This document shows, one piece after another, positions 6,339 through 13,223 of a stretch of DNA of 13,597 nucleotides. Source of the stretch: Roseobacter sp. Lineage in GTDB: Bacteria; Pseudomonadota; Alphaproteobacteria; Rhodobacterales; Rhodobacteraceae. The stretch's first letter is position 1. Each line of letters starts with the position of its first letter. Position numbers and translations under genes: made by a program. Under the pieces are notes generated by a model. The model did no database searches and was not told the origin of the DNA. It worked only from the letters and a program-made list of their open reading frames with translations. The stretch is from NCBI GenBank assembly GCA_024636425.1, contig JAGXHB010000235.1, positions 1 through 13,597 of the forward strand, written 5' to 3'.

Positions 6339-7805
6339 TCAATCGCGCAAACTCTCCTCGCGCAGACCATCCGCCAGCAAATTCAGTCCCAGCACCAAAC
6401 TCAGCAGGGCCAGTGCGGGCGCGATCGCCGCATGCGGATAAAGCGACAGCAACCGCCGTCCGGCGTTGATCGTCGTCCCCCAGTCAGGGCTTTCGGAGGC
6501 AAGGCCCAACCCGAAGAACCCCAGCGTGCCAAGCAGGATCGTGGTATAGCCGATGCGCAGGCAGAAATCGACGATCAGGGGACCGCGCGCATTAGGCAGG
6601 ATTTCCCACAGCATGATGTACCACGGGCCTTCGCCCCGGGTCTGCGCCGCAGCAACATAGTCTCGCGTCTTGATATCAAGGGTGAGCCCCCGCACGATCC
6701 GGAACACAGTCGGCGCGTTCACGAAAACGACCGAAACGAACACCACCAGCACGCCGGGATCAATGTCGAAAAGATCAACGGCAGCGGGAAGGCCGGGCAG
6801 CCGGTAGGTCGGCGCATCCACAAGCGCGCCGTTGGTCGACACCAGCGACAGATAAAGCCAGCCCGCGATTCCAAGCACGCCGATCAGCAAGGGGGTGCGC
6901 AAGGACGGCTGCGTGTAGAACCGGGAATTCAGCAGAACGCCGAGAAAAATCAGCGGAAAGATGAACAGGAAAATCGCCATGTAATTCGGGATGCCCGTCA
7001 ACACGATCTCTGGTGTGACCAGCAGATAGAACAGCAAGATCACCGGAAAGGCGAGGATCAGGTTCGCCAGAAAGCTCAGGAAAACATCAAGCTTGCCGCC
7101 GTAATATCCGGCCGGCAGCCCCAGTGTTATCCCGACCATGAACGCGAAAAGCGTGGCCATCGGGGCGATTTGCACCACTACCCATGCGCCCTTGATCAGG
7201 CGGGTGAAAACATCACGCGCCAGATTGTCACCGCCCAGCAAAAACCACGGGTATTCACCGTCTTCTGCGCGGGCAAGCGGTGTGCCGGGCAGCTTGTTCT
7301 TCATGCCGGACACCTGGCTCAGGCTGTCGTGGGTGACCAGCAGATCGAACACGCCGCCGAAAACACCCGTATAGACCCAGAACATCACCAGCGCGAAGCC
7401 GATCATCCCCACGGTGCTGTCAAAAAGCTTGCCATAAAGCCCCAACCGCCGCTTGTAGGTGATCGACAGCGCAAAGGTCACGATCAGCGCGATCCAAACC
7501 GGCAACAGCTGGCGCGCCATGCCGCCAAAGATGCCGGCCGCCGGCCCCAGCACAATCCCCGCAACCAGATAGATCAGGATCATGACCAGAACCGCGCGGA
7601 AGGCCCAACTTCCGACCCGTCCGAACAGCCCGGAAATACCTTGATCCGCGGTCGCCACAGCGCCGCTTCCGATGGTGCGCGCGCCTGTGGCGGGCACCAG
7701 GGAGACCACCATCTGCCCGAGATAGGCCAGGATCATCACTGCCACGGCAAGGCCCAGGCCAGGGTTCAGCCACCCCATTCCACCAGTCCACGTCAACTGT
7801 TCCAT
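6339..7805 (-). CDS. large DppC-type ABC permease with extra membrane segments
   Basis: An inner-membrane protein of 488 aa forming one half of the translocation channel. The core is recognisable: GGDNLARDVFTRLIKGA (191-207) corresponds to the GTDxxGRDxxSRxxxGxR entry of the family, and the cytoplasmic EAA loop that contacts the ATPase is at about 380-405 (YVAAAQTRGEG then LPNARG). Typical DppC proteins are about 300 aa. The excess is an N-terminal region with about four hydrophobic segments (near 14-36, 69-90, 100-118 and 133-153) and an insertion of about 80 residues with two more (near 275-297 and 303-322). I chose the ATG at 7805 because an AAGGA ribosome site overlaps the stop of the upstream permease gene, 10 bp away, indicating coupling. 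The frame extends upstream but overlaps that gene. Confidence 0.9.
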   Translation of the reverse strand: MEQLTWTGGMGWLNPGLGLAVAVMILAYLGQMVVSLVPATGARTIGSGAVATADQGISGLFGRVGSWAFRAVLVMILIYLVAGIVLGPAAGIFGGMARQLLPVWIALIVTFALSITYKRRLGLYGKLFDSTVGMIGFALVMFWVYTGVFGGVFDLLVTHDSLSQVSGMKNKLPGTPLARAEDGEYPWFLLGGDNLARDVFTRLIKGAWVVVQIAPMATLFAFMVGITLGLPAGYYGGKLDVFLSFLANLILAFPVILLFYLLVTPEIVLTGIPNYMAIFLFIFPLIFLGVLLNSRFYTQPSLRTPLLIGVLGIAGWLYLSLVSTNGALVDAPTYRLPGLPAAVDLFDIDPGVLVVFVSVVFVNAPTVFRIVRGLTLDIKTRDYVAAAQTRGEGPWYIMLWEILPNARGPLIVDFCLRIGYTTILLGTLGFFGLGLASESPDWGTTINAGRRLLSLYPHAAIAPALALLSLVLGLNLLADGLREESLRD

Positions 7806-7815
7806 AGAGGTTCCT

Positions 7816-8901
7816 TTACGTGATCCGGATGCGAGGGTTGAGAATGACATAGCCGATGTCGGAGACAAGTTGTGTAAACAGCACGACGATCACCGACACG
7901 ACCGACACGGCCAGCAAAAGCTCGATGTCGTTATTGGCCGCCGCCTGGACCAGCAGCCAGCCAAAGCCTTTGTAGTTGAACAGCGTCTCGACGATCACCA
8001 CCCCGTTCAGCAGCCACGGGATTTGCAGCATGATGACCGTGAACGGTGCAATCAGCGCGTTACGCAATGCGTGTTTCAGAACGATGTTGCTGAATTTGAC
8101 CCCTTTCAGGCGGGCGGTGCGGATATATTGCGCCGTCATCACCTCGGTCATGGAGGCGCGGGTCATGCGGGCGATATATCCCATCCCGTACAGCGAGATG
8201 GTCAGCACCGGCAGGAAGAAGTTCCAGAATGTCGCGTCCTCCATCGCGCTGGTGGCGGAGCCTAGAAAGAGCGTTCTGCCGTCGATCCAGCCCCATTCCG
8301 CCAGCAGGGGCGACAGCCCGAACCGGGAGGAGGCAAGCACCGCGATAAAGATGACGCCCGAGACATATTCCGGCGTCGCTGTTGTCGCGATCGAGAATGT
8401 GGAAAGCGACCTGTCCATCCGCGACCCTTCGCGCATGCCCGCCAACACCCCGACGATCAGCGCGGACGGCACCATCAGCAACAAGACGCAAAGCATCAGT
8501 TTGCCGGTCAGCGCCAGCCGGGTCAGCACCGTGGGGCCCACGTCTTCCTTGAAAACTGTCGAAAAACCCCAGTCACCTTGCAAGACACCGCAGAACTGAT
8601 CCCTGTCCGCTTCAGGTGTCCCGTCGATAAAGCAGCGCCCGAAGACCTTGCCATCTGCCGTTTCGGTCACCCAACCGGGCACGACGCCAAGCCACTGGCC
8701 AAACTTGACCGGCATGGGCTGCAGATAACCGCGGTTCTCCAGATAGCTGGTGACGGCTTCGTCCGACATGCGGAAGTTGCCTTGGGTCTTGGCCAGTTTT
8801 TCAAGGTTTGGGTACAGATTTGTCAGCCAGAAAACGATGAACGTCAGGCAAAGCGCCGTCAAAAGCATCACACCCAAGCGGCGAAGGATGAATAGTCCCA
8901 T
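7816..8901 (-). CDS. DppB-type ABC permease
   Basis: An inner-membrane protein of 361 aa, the partner of the large permease in a peptide-class importer. It starts with the usual FILRRLGVMLLTALCLTF membrane segment (about 4-27), followed by a periplasmic region (about 30-125) with two Cys (90 and 104), then five more hydrophobic segments. The QGDWGFS motif (108-114) matches the family's GDLGxS. The EAA loop is at about 259-285 (YIRTARLKGV then ALRNALI), and the protein ends in the ILNPRIRI tail common to the family. I chose the ATG at 8901 because an AGGGA ribosome site precedes it and the first membrane segment begins at once; the 44 upstream in-frame codons are basic, low-complexity and unlike the family. 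In related operons a binding-protein gene usually lies upstream; here there is only a control region and an AraC-type regulator. Confidence 0.93.
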   Translation of the reverse strand: MGLFILRRLGVMLLTALCLTFIVFWLTNLYPNLEKLAKTQGNFRMSDEAVTSYLENRGYLQPMPVKFGQWLGVVPGWVTETADGKVFGRCFIDGTPEADRDQFCGVLQGDWGFSTVFKEDVGPTVLTRLALTGKLMLCVLLLMVPSALIVGVLAGMREGSRMDRSLSTFSIATTATPEYVSGVIFIAVLASSRFGLSPLLAEWGWIDGRTLFLGSATSAMEDATFWNFFLPVLTISLYGMGYIARMTRASMTEVMTAQYIRTARLKGVKFSNIVLKHALRNALIAPFTVIMLQIPWLLNGVVIVETLFNYKGFGWLLVQAAANNDIELLLAVSVVSVIVVLFTQLVSDIGYVILNPRIRIT

Positions 8902-8919
8902 CGTACGTCCCTGTCCTTG

Positions 8920-8938
8920 CCGACGGCATAGCCGTCGG
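8920..8938. other. perfect 8-bp hairpin before the permease start
   Basis: CCGACGGC (8920-8927) and GCCGTCGG (8931-8938) are perfect complements around a 3-nt centre (ATA). It ends 18 bp upstream of the permease ATG. With no T run it is not a classical terminator; mRNA stabilisation or control of translation is possible. Confidence 0.6.
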
Positions 8939-8987
8939 TCATGGCGGGCCTTGTGACCCATCCGTTGAATGCCGGTGCAGACCGTCG

Positions 8988-9008
8988 CGGGCTTTGCCCG
9001 TCTTTTTT
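8988..9008 (+). terminator. candidate + strand terminator without an obvious gene
   Basis: On the + strand, CGGGC (8988-8992), loop TTT and GCCCG (8996-9000) are followed directly by TCTTTTTT (9001-9008). The stem gains a G-U pair (8987 and 9001) only on this strand. The form is that of a short intrinsic terminator, but no + strand gene precedes it, since both neighbours are on the minus strand. It may end an antisense or small RNA, or be fortuitous. Confidence 0.35.
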
Positions 9009-9070
9009 GGCCTGTATGTCTCCCGTTTTTCACCGGGCCGATGATGCGCCATCGGATCGGAGTTTTCTTG

Positions 9071-9101
9071 CTTATAGCTCACATCAGGCACGACTTGCCT
9101 G
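9071..9101 (-). promoter_or_regulatory. 17-bp dyad next to a -10-like box
   Basis: CAGGCA (9085-9090) and TGCCTG (9096-9101) are perfect inverted half-sites around CGACT. Read on the - strand, TATAAG lies at 9076-9071, 8 bp downstream of the dyad. The dyad would cover the spacer and part of the -35 region of a promoter firing toward the permease genes, where a repressor operator is often found. No transcription start is known. Confidence 0.35.
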
Positions 9102-9133
9102 CCAAGGTCAACGGGGGCGTTTGATCTTTTGGA

Positions 9134-9169
9134 GGTCTTTTACGACAGAATCACGGTCTATTTACGACA
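9134..9169. repeat. tandem direct repeats, candidate regulator-binding sites
   Basis: GGTCTTTTACGACA (9134-9147) and GGTCTATTTACGACA (9155-9169) are near-identical copies differing by one inserted base, with their starts 21 bp and their ends 22 bp apart, about two helical turns. Such spacing of direct half-sites is typical of AraC-family activators, and an AraC-family gene ends 11 bp away. Confidence 0.55.
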
Positions 9170-9179
9170 CTATTCCGGG

Positions 9180-9968
9180 CTAGGCCTGCACAGGACGCAG
9201 TTTGCTGGGCGGCTTGCCGGTGTGCTGCTGGATGTAGCGCGTGAAATATGCAGCAGAGCCGAAACCCAGATGTCGGGCGATGGCCTGCGCCGAATGTTGT
9301 GTTGTCATCAACAGGTCGCGGGCGGCGTAAACCACACGCTCCGTCAGAATATCCGCCGCTGTCTTGCCGGTTGCCGCCTTGACCGCGCGCGACAGGTGGG
9401 TCGGGGTCACGCCAAGCGTTTCGGCGTAGGTCGCCATCGGCGCGCCGGTGGCATAGCGTTCGGCAACCATCTGGCAAAAGCGCGCGCTTAGCCGTTCGCC
9501 GGCACTGCGTTTGTCCTGAATGTGTTCGTCCTGCATGATCTGACGCCGCAACCAGACCGACATCAGCGCGGCATGGGCTTCCAGAGCGTCATTGAACAAG
9601 GGTCTGCGCGATTGCTGTTCGCGCTGCGCCACCTCGATCAGACCGGTAAGTTCGGTCTGCGCTTGCACGTCGCGTATGCGAAGGTGACGGGGCGTTTGCG
9701 GCAAACGCAGCGGCGTCGCGTCCGGAATTTTGACGACCTGCCCGAACCCCTGACGCCCCAGTTCCAGCGCGAACAGTGATCCTGCAGGTATGAAAACGGC
9801 GTTGTGCGTGCCAAGACCCCTGCGCTGTCCGTCAAGCTGCAGCAGTCCCTGGCCACGGGTGATCCAGATCAGCAGATGGGCCGGACTGTCATGGCACAGC
9901 GACAACCGCCAGTCCTGGCCTTGAGAAAGCTGGGCGAGGGTAAGAATTTCGACTGCTTCATCTCGCAT
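9180..9968 (-). CDS. AraC-family transcriptional regulator
   Basis: A 262-aa DNA-binding protein. The N-terminal half (about 20-100) is a beta-rich, cupin-like sensing region (HLLIWITRGQGLLQLDGQ at 31-48, VFIPAG at 58-63), followed by a linker of helices. The C-terminal AraC DNA-binding domain covers about 160-258, with two helix-turn-helix units: the first near 178-202 (LGVTPTHLSRAVKAATGKT) and the second near 226-258 (IARHLGFGSAAYFTRYIQQ followed by GKPPSKLR), matching the family signature. The start is the ATG at 9968; the ribosome site is poor. It lies upstream of, and on the same strand as, the ABC transporter genes, with candidate half-site repeats between them, so it is the likely local regulator. 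The ligand cannot be told. No clear terminator separates it from the operon, so read-through is possible. Confidence 0.92.
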   Translation of the reverse strand: MRDEAVEILTLAQLSQGQDWRLSLCHDSPAHLLIWITRGQGLLQLDGQRRGLGTHNAVFIPAGSLFALELGRQGFGQVVKIPDATPLRLPQTPRHLRIRDVQAQTELTGLIEVAQREQQSRRPLFNDALEAHAALMSVWLRRQIMQDEHIQDKRSAGERLSARFCQMVAERYATGAPMATYAETLGVTPTHLSRAVKAATGKTAADILTERVVYAARDLLMTTQHSAQAIARHLGFGSAAYFTRYIQQHTGKPPSKLRPVQA

Positions 9969-10059
9969 GTAGGGCCAATCATCACGAATCTATAAGTTTA
10001 GATGGTTATTATCCACATTTTTAGTGAAAAGAAATCACATTTATGACATATGGCGGAGA
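9969..10059 (-). other. AT-rich gap between miaA and the regulator gene
   Basis: This 91-bp stretch is clearly richer in A and T than its surroundings. It holds a small dyad, ATCTA (9988-9992) and TAGAT (9999-10003), and weak TATA-like boxes read on the - strand (TTATAG, TAATAA). It should contain the promoter of the regulator gene and the end of the miaA transcript, but I cannot fix either; the 4-bp GTGA/TCAC dyad near 10024-10038 is too weak to call a terminator. Confidence 0.3.
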
Positions 10060-10950
10060 TCAGCCTGAAATGTAGCGTAGCCATTCAGCGGTATTGCGGC
10101 GCAGCCATGTGCGTTGCCGTTTGGCATATTGCCGTGTGGATACGATCGCATCTTCACGCGCGAGGTCAAGGGGGGCATGGCCGTTGAGGTAGCGCATGAG
10201 CTCGGGAACGCCGATGGCGCGATGCGCGGGCAGGGTGGGGTCATAGTCGGAACGCACGGCCCGCACTTCCTCGAGCGCGCCCTGTTCCAGCATCAGGTCA
10301 AAGCGGCGTTCGATGCGGCGGTTCAGCCAGTCCTTGTCGGCGTCGATTGCAATCGCGGTACAGCGATCAAGCGGCAGGACCGGTGGCGGCGTGGCGTCCT
10401 GCCAATGGGCCAGCCCGCGCCCGGTCGCCGTCAGCACATCCCAGGCCCGCGCGACACGCATCGGGTTTTGCAGATCAATCCGCGCTGCGGTTTCCGCATC
10501 CAGTGCGGCGGTCATCTGGGCCAGGGTCATGTCGCTGCGCGCCGCGCGGATCCCGGCGGGGATCGGGGGGATGTCGGCCAACCCCTTTGTCAGCGCCGCA
10601 AAATACAGGCCCGTACCTCCGACGATAATCGGACGCACTCCGCGCGCAACGATCCCTTGCACCTCGCGCAACCAGTGACCGACGGAGTAGGGATCATGCG
10701 CGCTGACATGCCCGTACAGCAGATGCGGTGCCGCGGCTTCCTCGGCGGCTGAGGGGCGCGCAGAGATCACGCGCCAGCAGTCGTACACCTGACTCGCATC
10801 CGCATTCACGATCACACCGCCCTGATCCTTGGCAATCGCCAGCGCCAGCGCGGATTTCCCCGATGCCGTCGGTCCTGCGATCAGAACGGGGCGGTCCGGT
10901 GCCGTCTGCGCCAGCACGGCTTCGACTGAGTTGATCGCTGGAAGTGGCAT
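10060..10950 (-). CDS. miaA: tRNA dimethylallyltransferase
   Basis: A cytoplasmic enzyme of 296 aa that transfers the dimethylallyl group from DMAPP to N6 of adenine-37 in tRNAs that read codons starting with U. The P-loop-like motif GPTASGKS is at 26-33, NADASQVY at 49-56 contains the family's catalytic-region Asp, GGTGLYF is at 111-117, and the C-terminal RQYAKRQRTWLR segment is present. Length is close to the usual 300-316. I took the ATG at 10950, where the family alignment begins; the frame runs 27 codons further upstream but into a Gly/Val stretch near the pyrH start that does not resemble MiaA. The ribosome site is weak (AAAGAA). It is divergent from pyrH with a 101-bp gap between the two start codons. 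Confidence 0.95.
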   Translation of the reverse strand: MPLPAINSVEAVLAQTAPDRPVLIAGPTASGKSALALAIAKDQGGVIVNADASQVYDCWRVISARPSAAEEAAAPHLLYGHVSAHDPYSVGHWLREVQGIVARGVRPIIVGGTGLYFAALTKGLADIPPIPAGIRAARSDMTLAQMTAALDAETAARIDLQNPMRVARAWDVLTATGRGLAHWQDATPPPVLPLDRCTAIAIDADKDWLNRRIERRFDLMLEQGALEEVRAVRSDYDPTLPAHRAIGVPELMRYLNGHAPLDLAREDAIVSTRQYAKRQRTWLRRNTAEWLRYISG

Positions 10951-11051
10951 TTCTTTTGGGTGACCTTTGACGGAGCATTGAACCTTCCCGCCATTTGCGA
11001 CATTTTGCGCCACGAAGAAACCCCCTCCCATACCCCTGAAAGGTGCCTGCC

Positions 11052-11780
11052 ATGACCGATACCGCCCCGAAAGTCACTTTTAAACGGGTCATGCTCAAGA
11101 TTTCAGGCGAAGCGTTGATGGGCGATCAGGGGTTCGGGCTGCACCCGCCAACCGTTCAGCGCATCGCCCGCGAGGTGCAGTCGGTGCATGAACTGGGTGT
11201 CGAGATCTGTATGGTCATCGGCGGCGGCAACATTTTTCGCGGGCTGCAAGGGTCGGCCCAAGGGATGGAGCGGACGACCGCCGACTATATGGGAATGCTG
11301 GCCACGGTGATGAACGCGCTTGCCATGCAGTCCGCGCTCGAGGAGCTGGACATCCACACACGCGTCATTTCGGCCATCACGATGAACGAGGTGGCAGAGC
11401 CCTACATCCGTCGCCGCGCCGTGCGCCATCTGGAGAAAAAGCGCGTCTGCATTTTCGCCGCAGGCACGGGCAACCCCTATTTCACGACCGACACGGCAGC
11501 GACCCTGCGCGCCAACGAAATGGCCTGTGAGGCGATTTTCAAAGGTACCAAGGTGGACGGCGTCTATGACAAAGACCCCGCAAAACACGACGATGCCAAG
11601 CGCTACGATACGGTCAGCTATGACGATGTGTTGCAAAAGCGCCTTGGTGTGATGGACGCCTCCGCGATTGCACTGGCCCGCGACAACAACCTGCCCATCA
11701 TTGTGTTTTCACTGGACGAGCCGGGCGGATTTCGCGGCATTCTGGCCGGGCAGGGCACCTACACCCGTGTTCAGGGCTAG
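11052..11780 (+). CDS. pyrH: UMP kinase
   Basis: A cytoplasmic hexameric enzyme of 242 aa that converts UMP to UDP with ATP, the bacteria-specific step of pyrimidine nucleotide synthesis. The amino-acid-kinase fold motifs are in order: MLKISGEAL (14-22) with Lys16, IGGGNIFRG (56-64), TADYMGMLATVMNA (76-89), GTGNPYFTTDTAA (138-150) and KVDGVYDKDP (167-176). Length is normal. I chose the ATG at 11052 because AAAGGTG lies 7 bases upstream; a GTG at 11043 is in frame but sits inside that ribosome site. It heads the widespread pyrH-frr-uppS-cdsA cluster. tsf, often just upstream, is replaced here by the divergent miaA. Confidence 0.97.
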   Translation: MTDTAPKVTFKRVMLKISGEALMGDQGFGLHPPTVQRIAREVQSVHELGVEICMVIGGGNIFRGLQGSAQGMERTTADYMGMLATVMNALAMQSALEELDIHTRVISAITMNEVAEPYIRRRAVRHLEKKRVCIFAAGTGNPYFTTDTAATLRANEMACEAIFKGTKVDGVYDKDPAKHDDAKRYDTVSYDDVLQKRLGVMDASAIALARDNNLPIIVFSLDEPGGFRGILAGQGTYTRVQG

Positions 11781-11879
11781 CCAAACCCTGCAACAACTTT
11801 CGCGTTTCCCTATACAAGCGGGGCGTGATGGCGCTATATCGACCGAAATTTGAACACAGACCAAACGACCGGGGACATT

Positions 11880-12443
11880 ATGTCAGACGATTTTATTCTG
11901 GATACCGACGATCTTGAACGGCGCATGGATGGTGCAATCGCATCGCTGCGCACGGAATTTGCCTCTCTCAGAACGGGGCGCGCGTCTGCGTCCATGCTCG
12001 AGCCGGTGATGGTCGACGCTTATGGCACCAAGACGCCGATCAATCAGGTCGGCACCGTGAACGTGCCCGAGCCGCGCATGGTCACGATCAACGTCTGGGA
12101 CAAGGGTCTTGTCGGCAAGGTGGAAAAAGCGATCCGCGAAAGCGGTCTGGGGATCAATCCGCAGCTGAACGGGACGATCATCATGCTGCCGATCCCCGAA
12201 TTGAACGAAGAACGCCGCACCCAGCTGACCAAGGTTGCAGGCCAGTACGCAGAAAGCGCGCGCGTTTCGATCCGCAATATCCGCCGCGACGGTATGGACC
12301 AGATCAAAAAGGCCAAGGGCGACGGCATGTCCGAGGACGACCAGAAAGTCTGGGAAGGCGAGGTTCAGGACATGACGAACAAGTATATCACCATGATCGA
12401 CCAGCAGCTTGAGACCAAGCAAGCAGAGATCATGCAAGTCTAG
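11880..12443 (+). CDS. frr: ribosome recycling factor
   Basis: A 187-aa protein that, with EF-G, splits the ribosome after termination so that it can be reused. The two-domain plan is visible: a long helical bundle (about 1-30 and 105-187) and the small beta domain between them (about 31-104). The LRTGRAS segment (30-36) and the ARVSIRNIRRD segment (127-137) with the key Arg132 are intact, and the end is a coiled helix (TMIDQQLETKQAEI). Length matches the usual 185-187. I chose the ATG at 11880, preceded by GGGGAC; a frame extension to 11850 has no ribosome site and no family similarity. It lies 99 bp after pyrH, far enough for an own promoter, though no convincing one is seen. Confidence 0.97.
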   Translation: MSDDFILDTDDLERRMDGAIASLRTEFASLRTGRASASMLEPVMVDAYGTKTPINQVGTVNVPEPRMVTINVWDKGLVGKVEKAIRESGLGINPQLNGTIIMLPIPELNEERRTQLTKVAGQYAESARVSIRNIRRDGMDQIKKAKGDGMSEDDQKVWEGEVQDMTNKYITMIDQQLETKQAEIMQV

Positions 12444-12464
12444 GGTCGGTTCCGGTTCGAGTTC

Positions 12465-12476
12465 TCCTTGTAAGGA
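12465..12476 (+). promoter_or_regulatory. ribosome site of uppS within a small hairpin
   Basis: The uppS ribosome site AAGGA (12472-12476) is preceded by its complement TCCTT (12465-12469), with only GT between. At least four pairs (TCCT with AGGA) could form around a TGTA loop. The pairing is short, so any masking of the ribosome site would be weak. Confidence 0.3.
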
Positions 12477-12482
12477 AATCAA

Positions 12483-13223
12483 ATGCCCTCCACCCCTCAT
12501 CCCACGTCTGAGCTTGTGCCCGGTGCGCCCCGCCATGTGGCGATCATCATGGATGGCAACGGACGCTGGGCCACCCAGCGGGGTCGGCCACGTCTTTTCG
12601 GGCATCACGCCGGCGCCAAGCGCGTCCGCGAGATTGTCGAAGCTTGTCCCGGCTTCGGCGTGGAGTATCTGACGATCTTCGCCTTTTCGACCGAGAACTG
12701 GAAACGCACGCAGGTTGAAGTTGCGGGCCTCATGAGCCTGTTCCGGCGCTATATCACCAAAGAGATGAAGGCGCTCAAGGCGGAAGGCGTGCGCGTCCGT
12801 TTCATCGGTGATCGGGTGCGGCTGGATGACAAGCTGATCCGGCTGATGAACGATCTTGAGCAGGAAACCGAGATCAACACCCGCGTGCATCTGACGATCG
12901 CGCTCAATTACGGCGGCCGCGACGAGGTGGCGCGCGCGACGCGGCGCTTGGCGCAAGACGTTGCTGCGGGCAAACTGGAGCCCGCCGATGTGGACGAAGA
13001 AACGCTGCCGCGGTATCTTGATACATGCGTGTTGCCCGACCCCGATCTGGTCATCCGCACCAGTGGAGAGGCGCGGATTTCCAACTTTCTGCTGTGGCAA
13101 TCCGCCTATGCCGAATACGAATTCATCGATACGCTTTGGCCTGATTTCTCAAAGCAGGAATTCGGCAGGCTCTGTGCGTCCTTTGGCGTACGTGACCGGC
13201 GCTTTGGCGCGGTCTCCAGATGA
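12483..13223 (+). CDS. uppS: undecaprenyl diphosphate synthase (cis-prenyltransferase)
   Basis: A cytoplasmic or membrane-associated enzyme of 246 aa that adds eight isopentenyl units in cis to farnesyl diphosphate, making the C55 lipid carrier for peptidoglycan and O-antigen synthesis. MDGNGRWA (23-30) has the catalytic Asp24, GHHAG is at 40-44, FAFSTENWKR at 67-75, LNYGGRDE at 141-148, and the RTSGEARISNFLLWQ region (192-206) continues to AEYEF (210-214). Length is normal. The ATG at 12483 has a clear TAAGGAAA ribosome site. It lies 39 bp after frr. Its stop overlaps an ATG as ATGA, which opens a nine-codon frame leading to the cdsA start. Confidence 0.97.
   Translation: MPSTPHPTSELVPGAPRHVAIIMDGNGRWATQRGRPRLFGHHAGAKRVREIVEACPGFGVEYLTIFAFSTENWKRTQVEVAGLMSLFRRYITKEMKALKAEGVRVRFIGDRVRLDDKLIRLMNDLEQETEINTRVHLTIALNYGGRDEVARATRRLAQDVAAGKLEPADVDEETLPRYLDTCVLPDPDLVIRTSGEARISNFLLWQSAYAEYEFIDTLWPDFSKQEFGRLCASFGVRDRRFGAVSR

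Larger units (their letters stand above)
8902..9179 (-). promoter_or_regulatory. control region upstream of the ABC transporter operon
   Basis: A 278-bp gap between the permease start and the regulator stop with no convincing gene. Reading toward the permease it holds tandem direct repeats (9134-9169), a 17-bp dyad (9085-9101), a TATAAG box (9076-9071), and then a leader with dyads CCGATG/CATCGG (9038-9043 and 9050-9055), CCCG/CGGG (9022-9025 and 9034-9037), CGGGC/GCCCG (8988-8992 and 8996-9000) and CCGACGGC/GCCGTCGG (8920-8927 and 8931-8938). No good -35 hexamer is seen at 17-18 bp from TATAAG, which fits an activator-dependent promoter. The assembly of parts is seen; the roles are inferred. 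Confidence 0.5.

Noticed and set aside
6432..7823. Long plus-strand open frame (463 codons) opposite the large permease
   Set aside because: Its Gln/Arg/His-rich translation is what the reverse complement of hydrophobic codons gives; the permease on the other strand has clear family motifs.
8941..9183. Plus-strand 80-codon frame in the control region before the permease
   Set aside because: No ribosome site, a mixed low-quality sequence, and it runs through the hairpins and repeats; regulatory DNA explains the region better.
10951..11051. Divergent miaA/pyrH promoter pair
   Set aside because: A promoter must exist nearby, but the best match (TTGAAC, 17 bp, CATTTT) is too poor to place.
11781..11879. 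Possible separate promoter for frr (TATACA and TATATC boxes)
   Set aside because: No acceptable -35 hexamer stands 16-18 bp from either box, so I did not list it as a feature.
11883..13100. Minus-strand open frame (405 codons) opposite frr and uppS
   Set aside because: It spans two unmistakable genes and their junction, and has no domain-like sequence.
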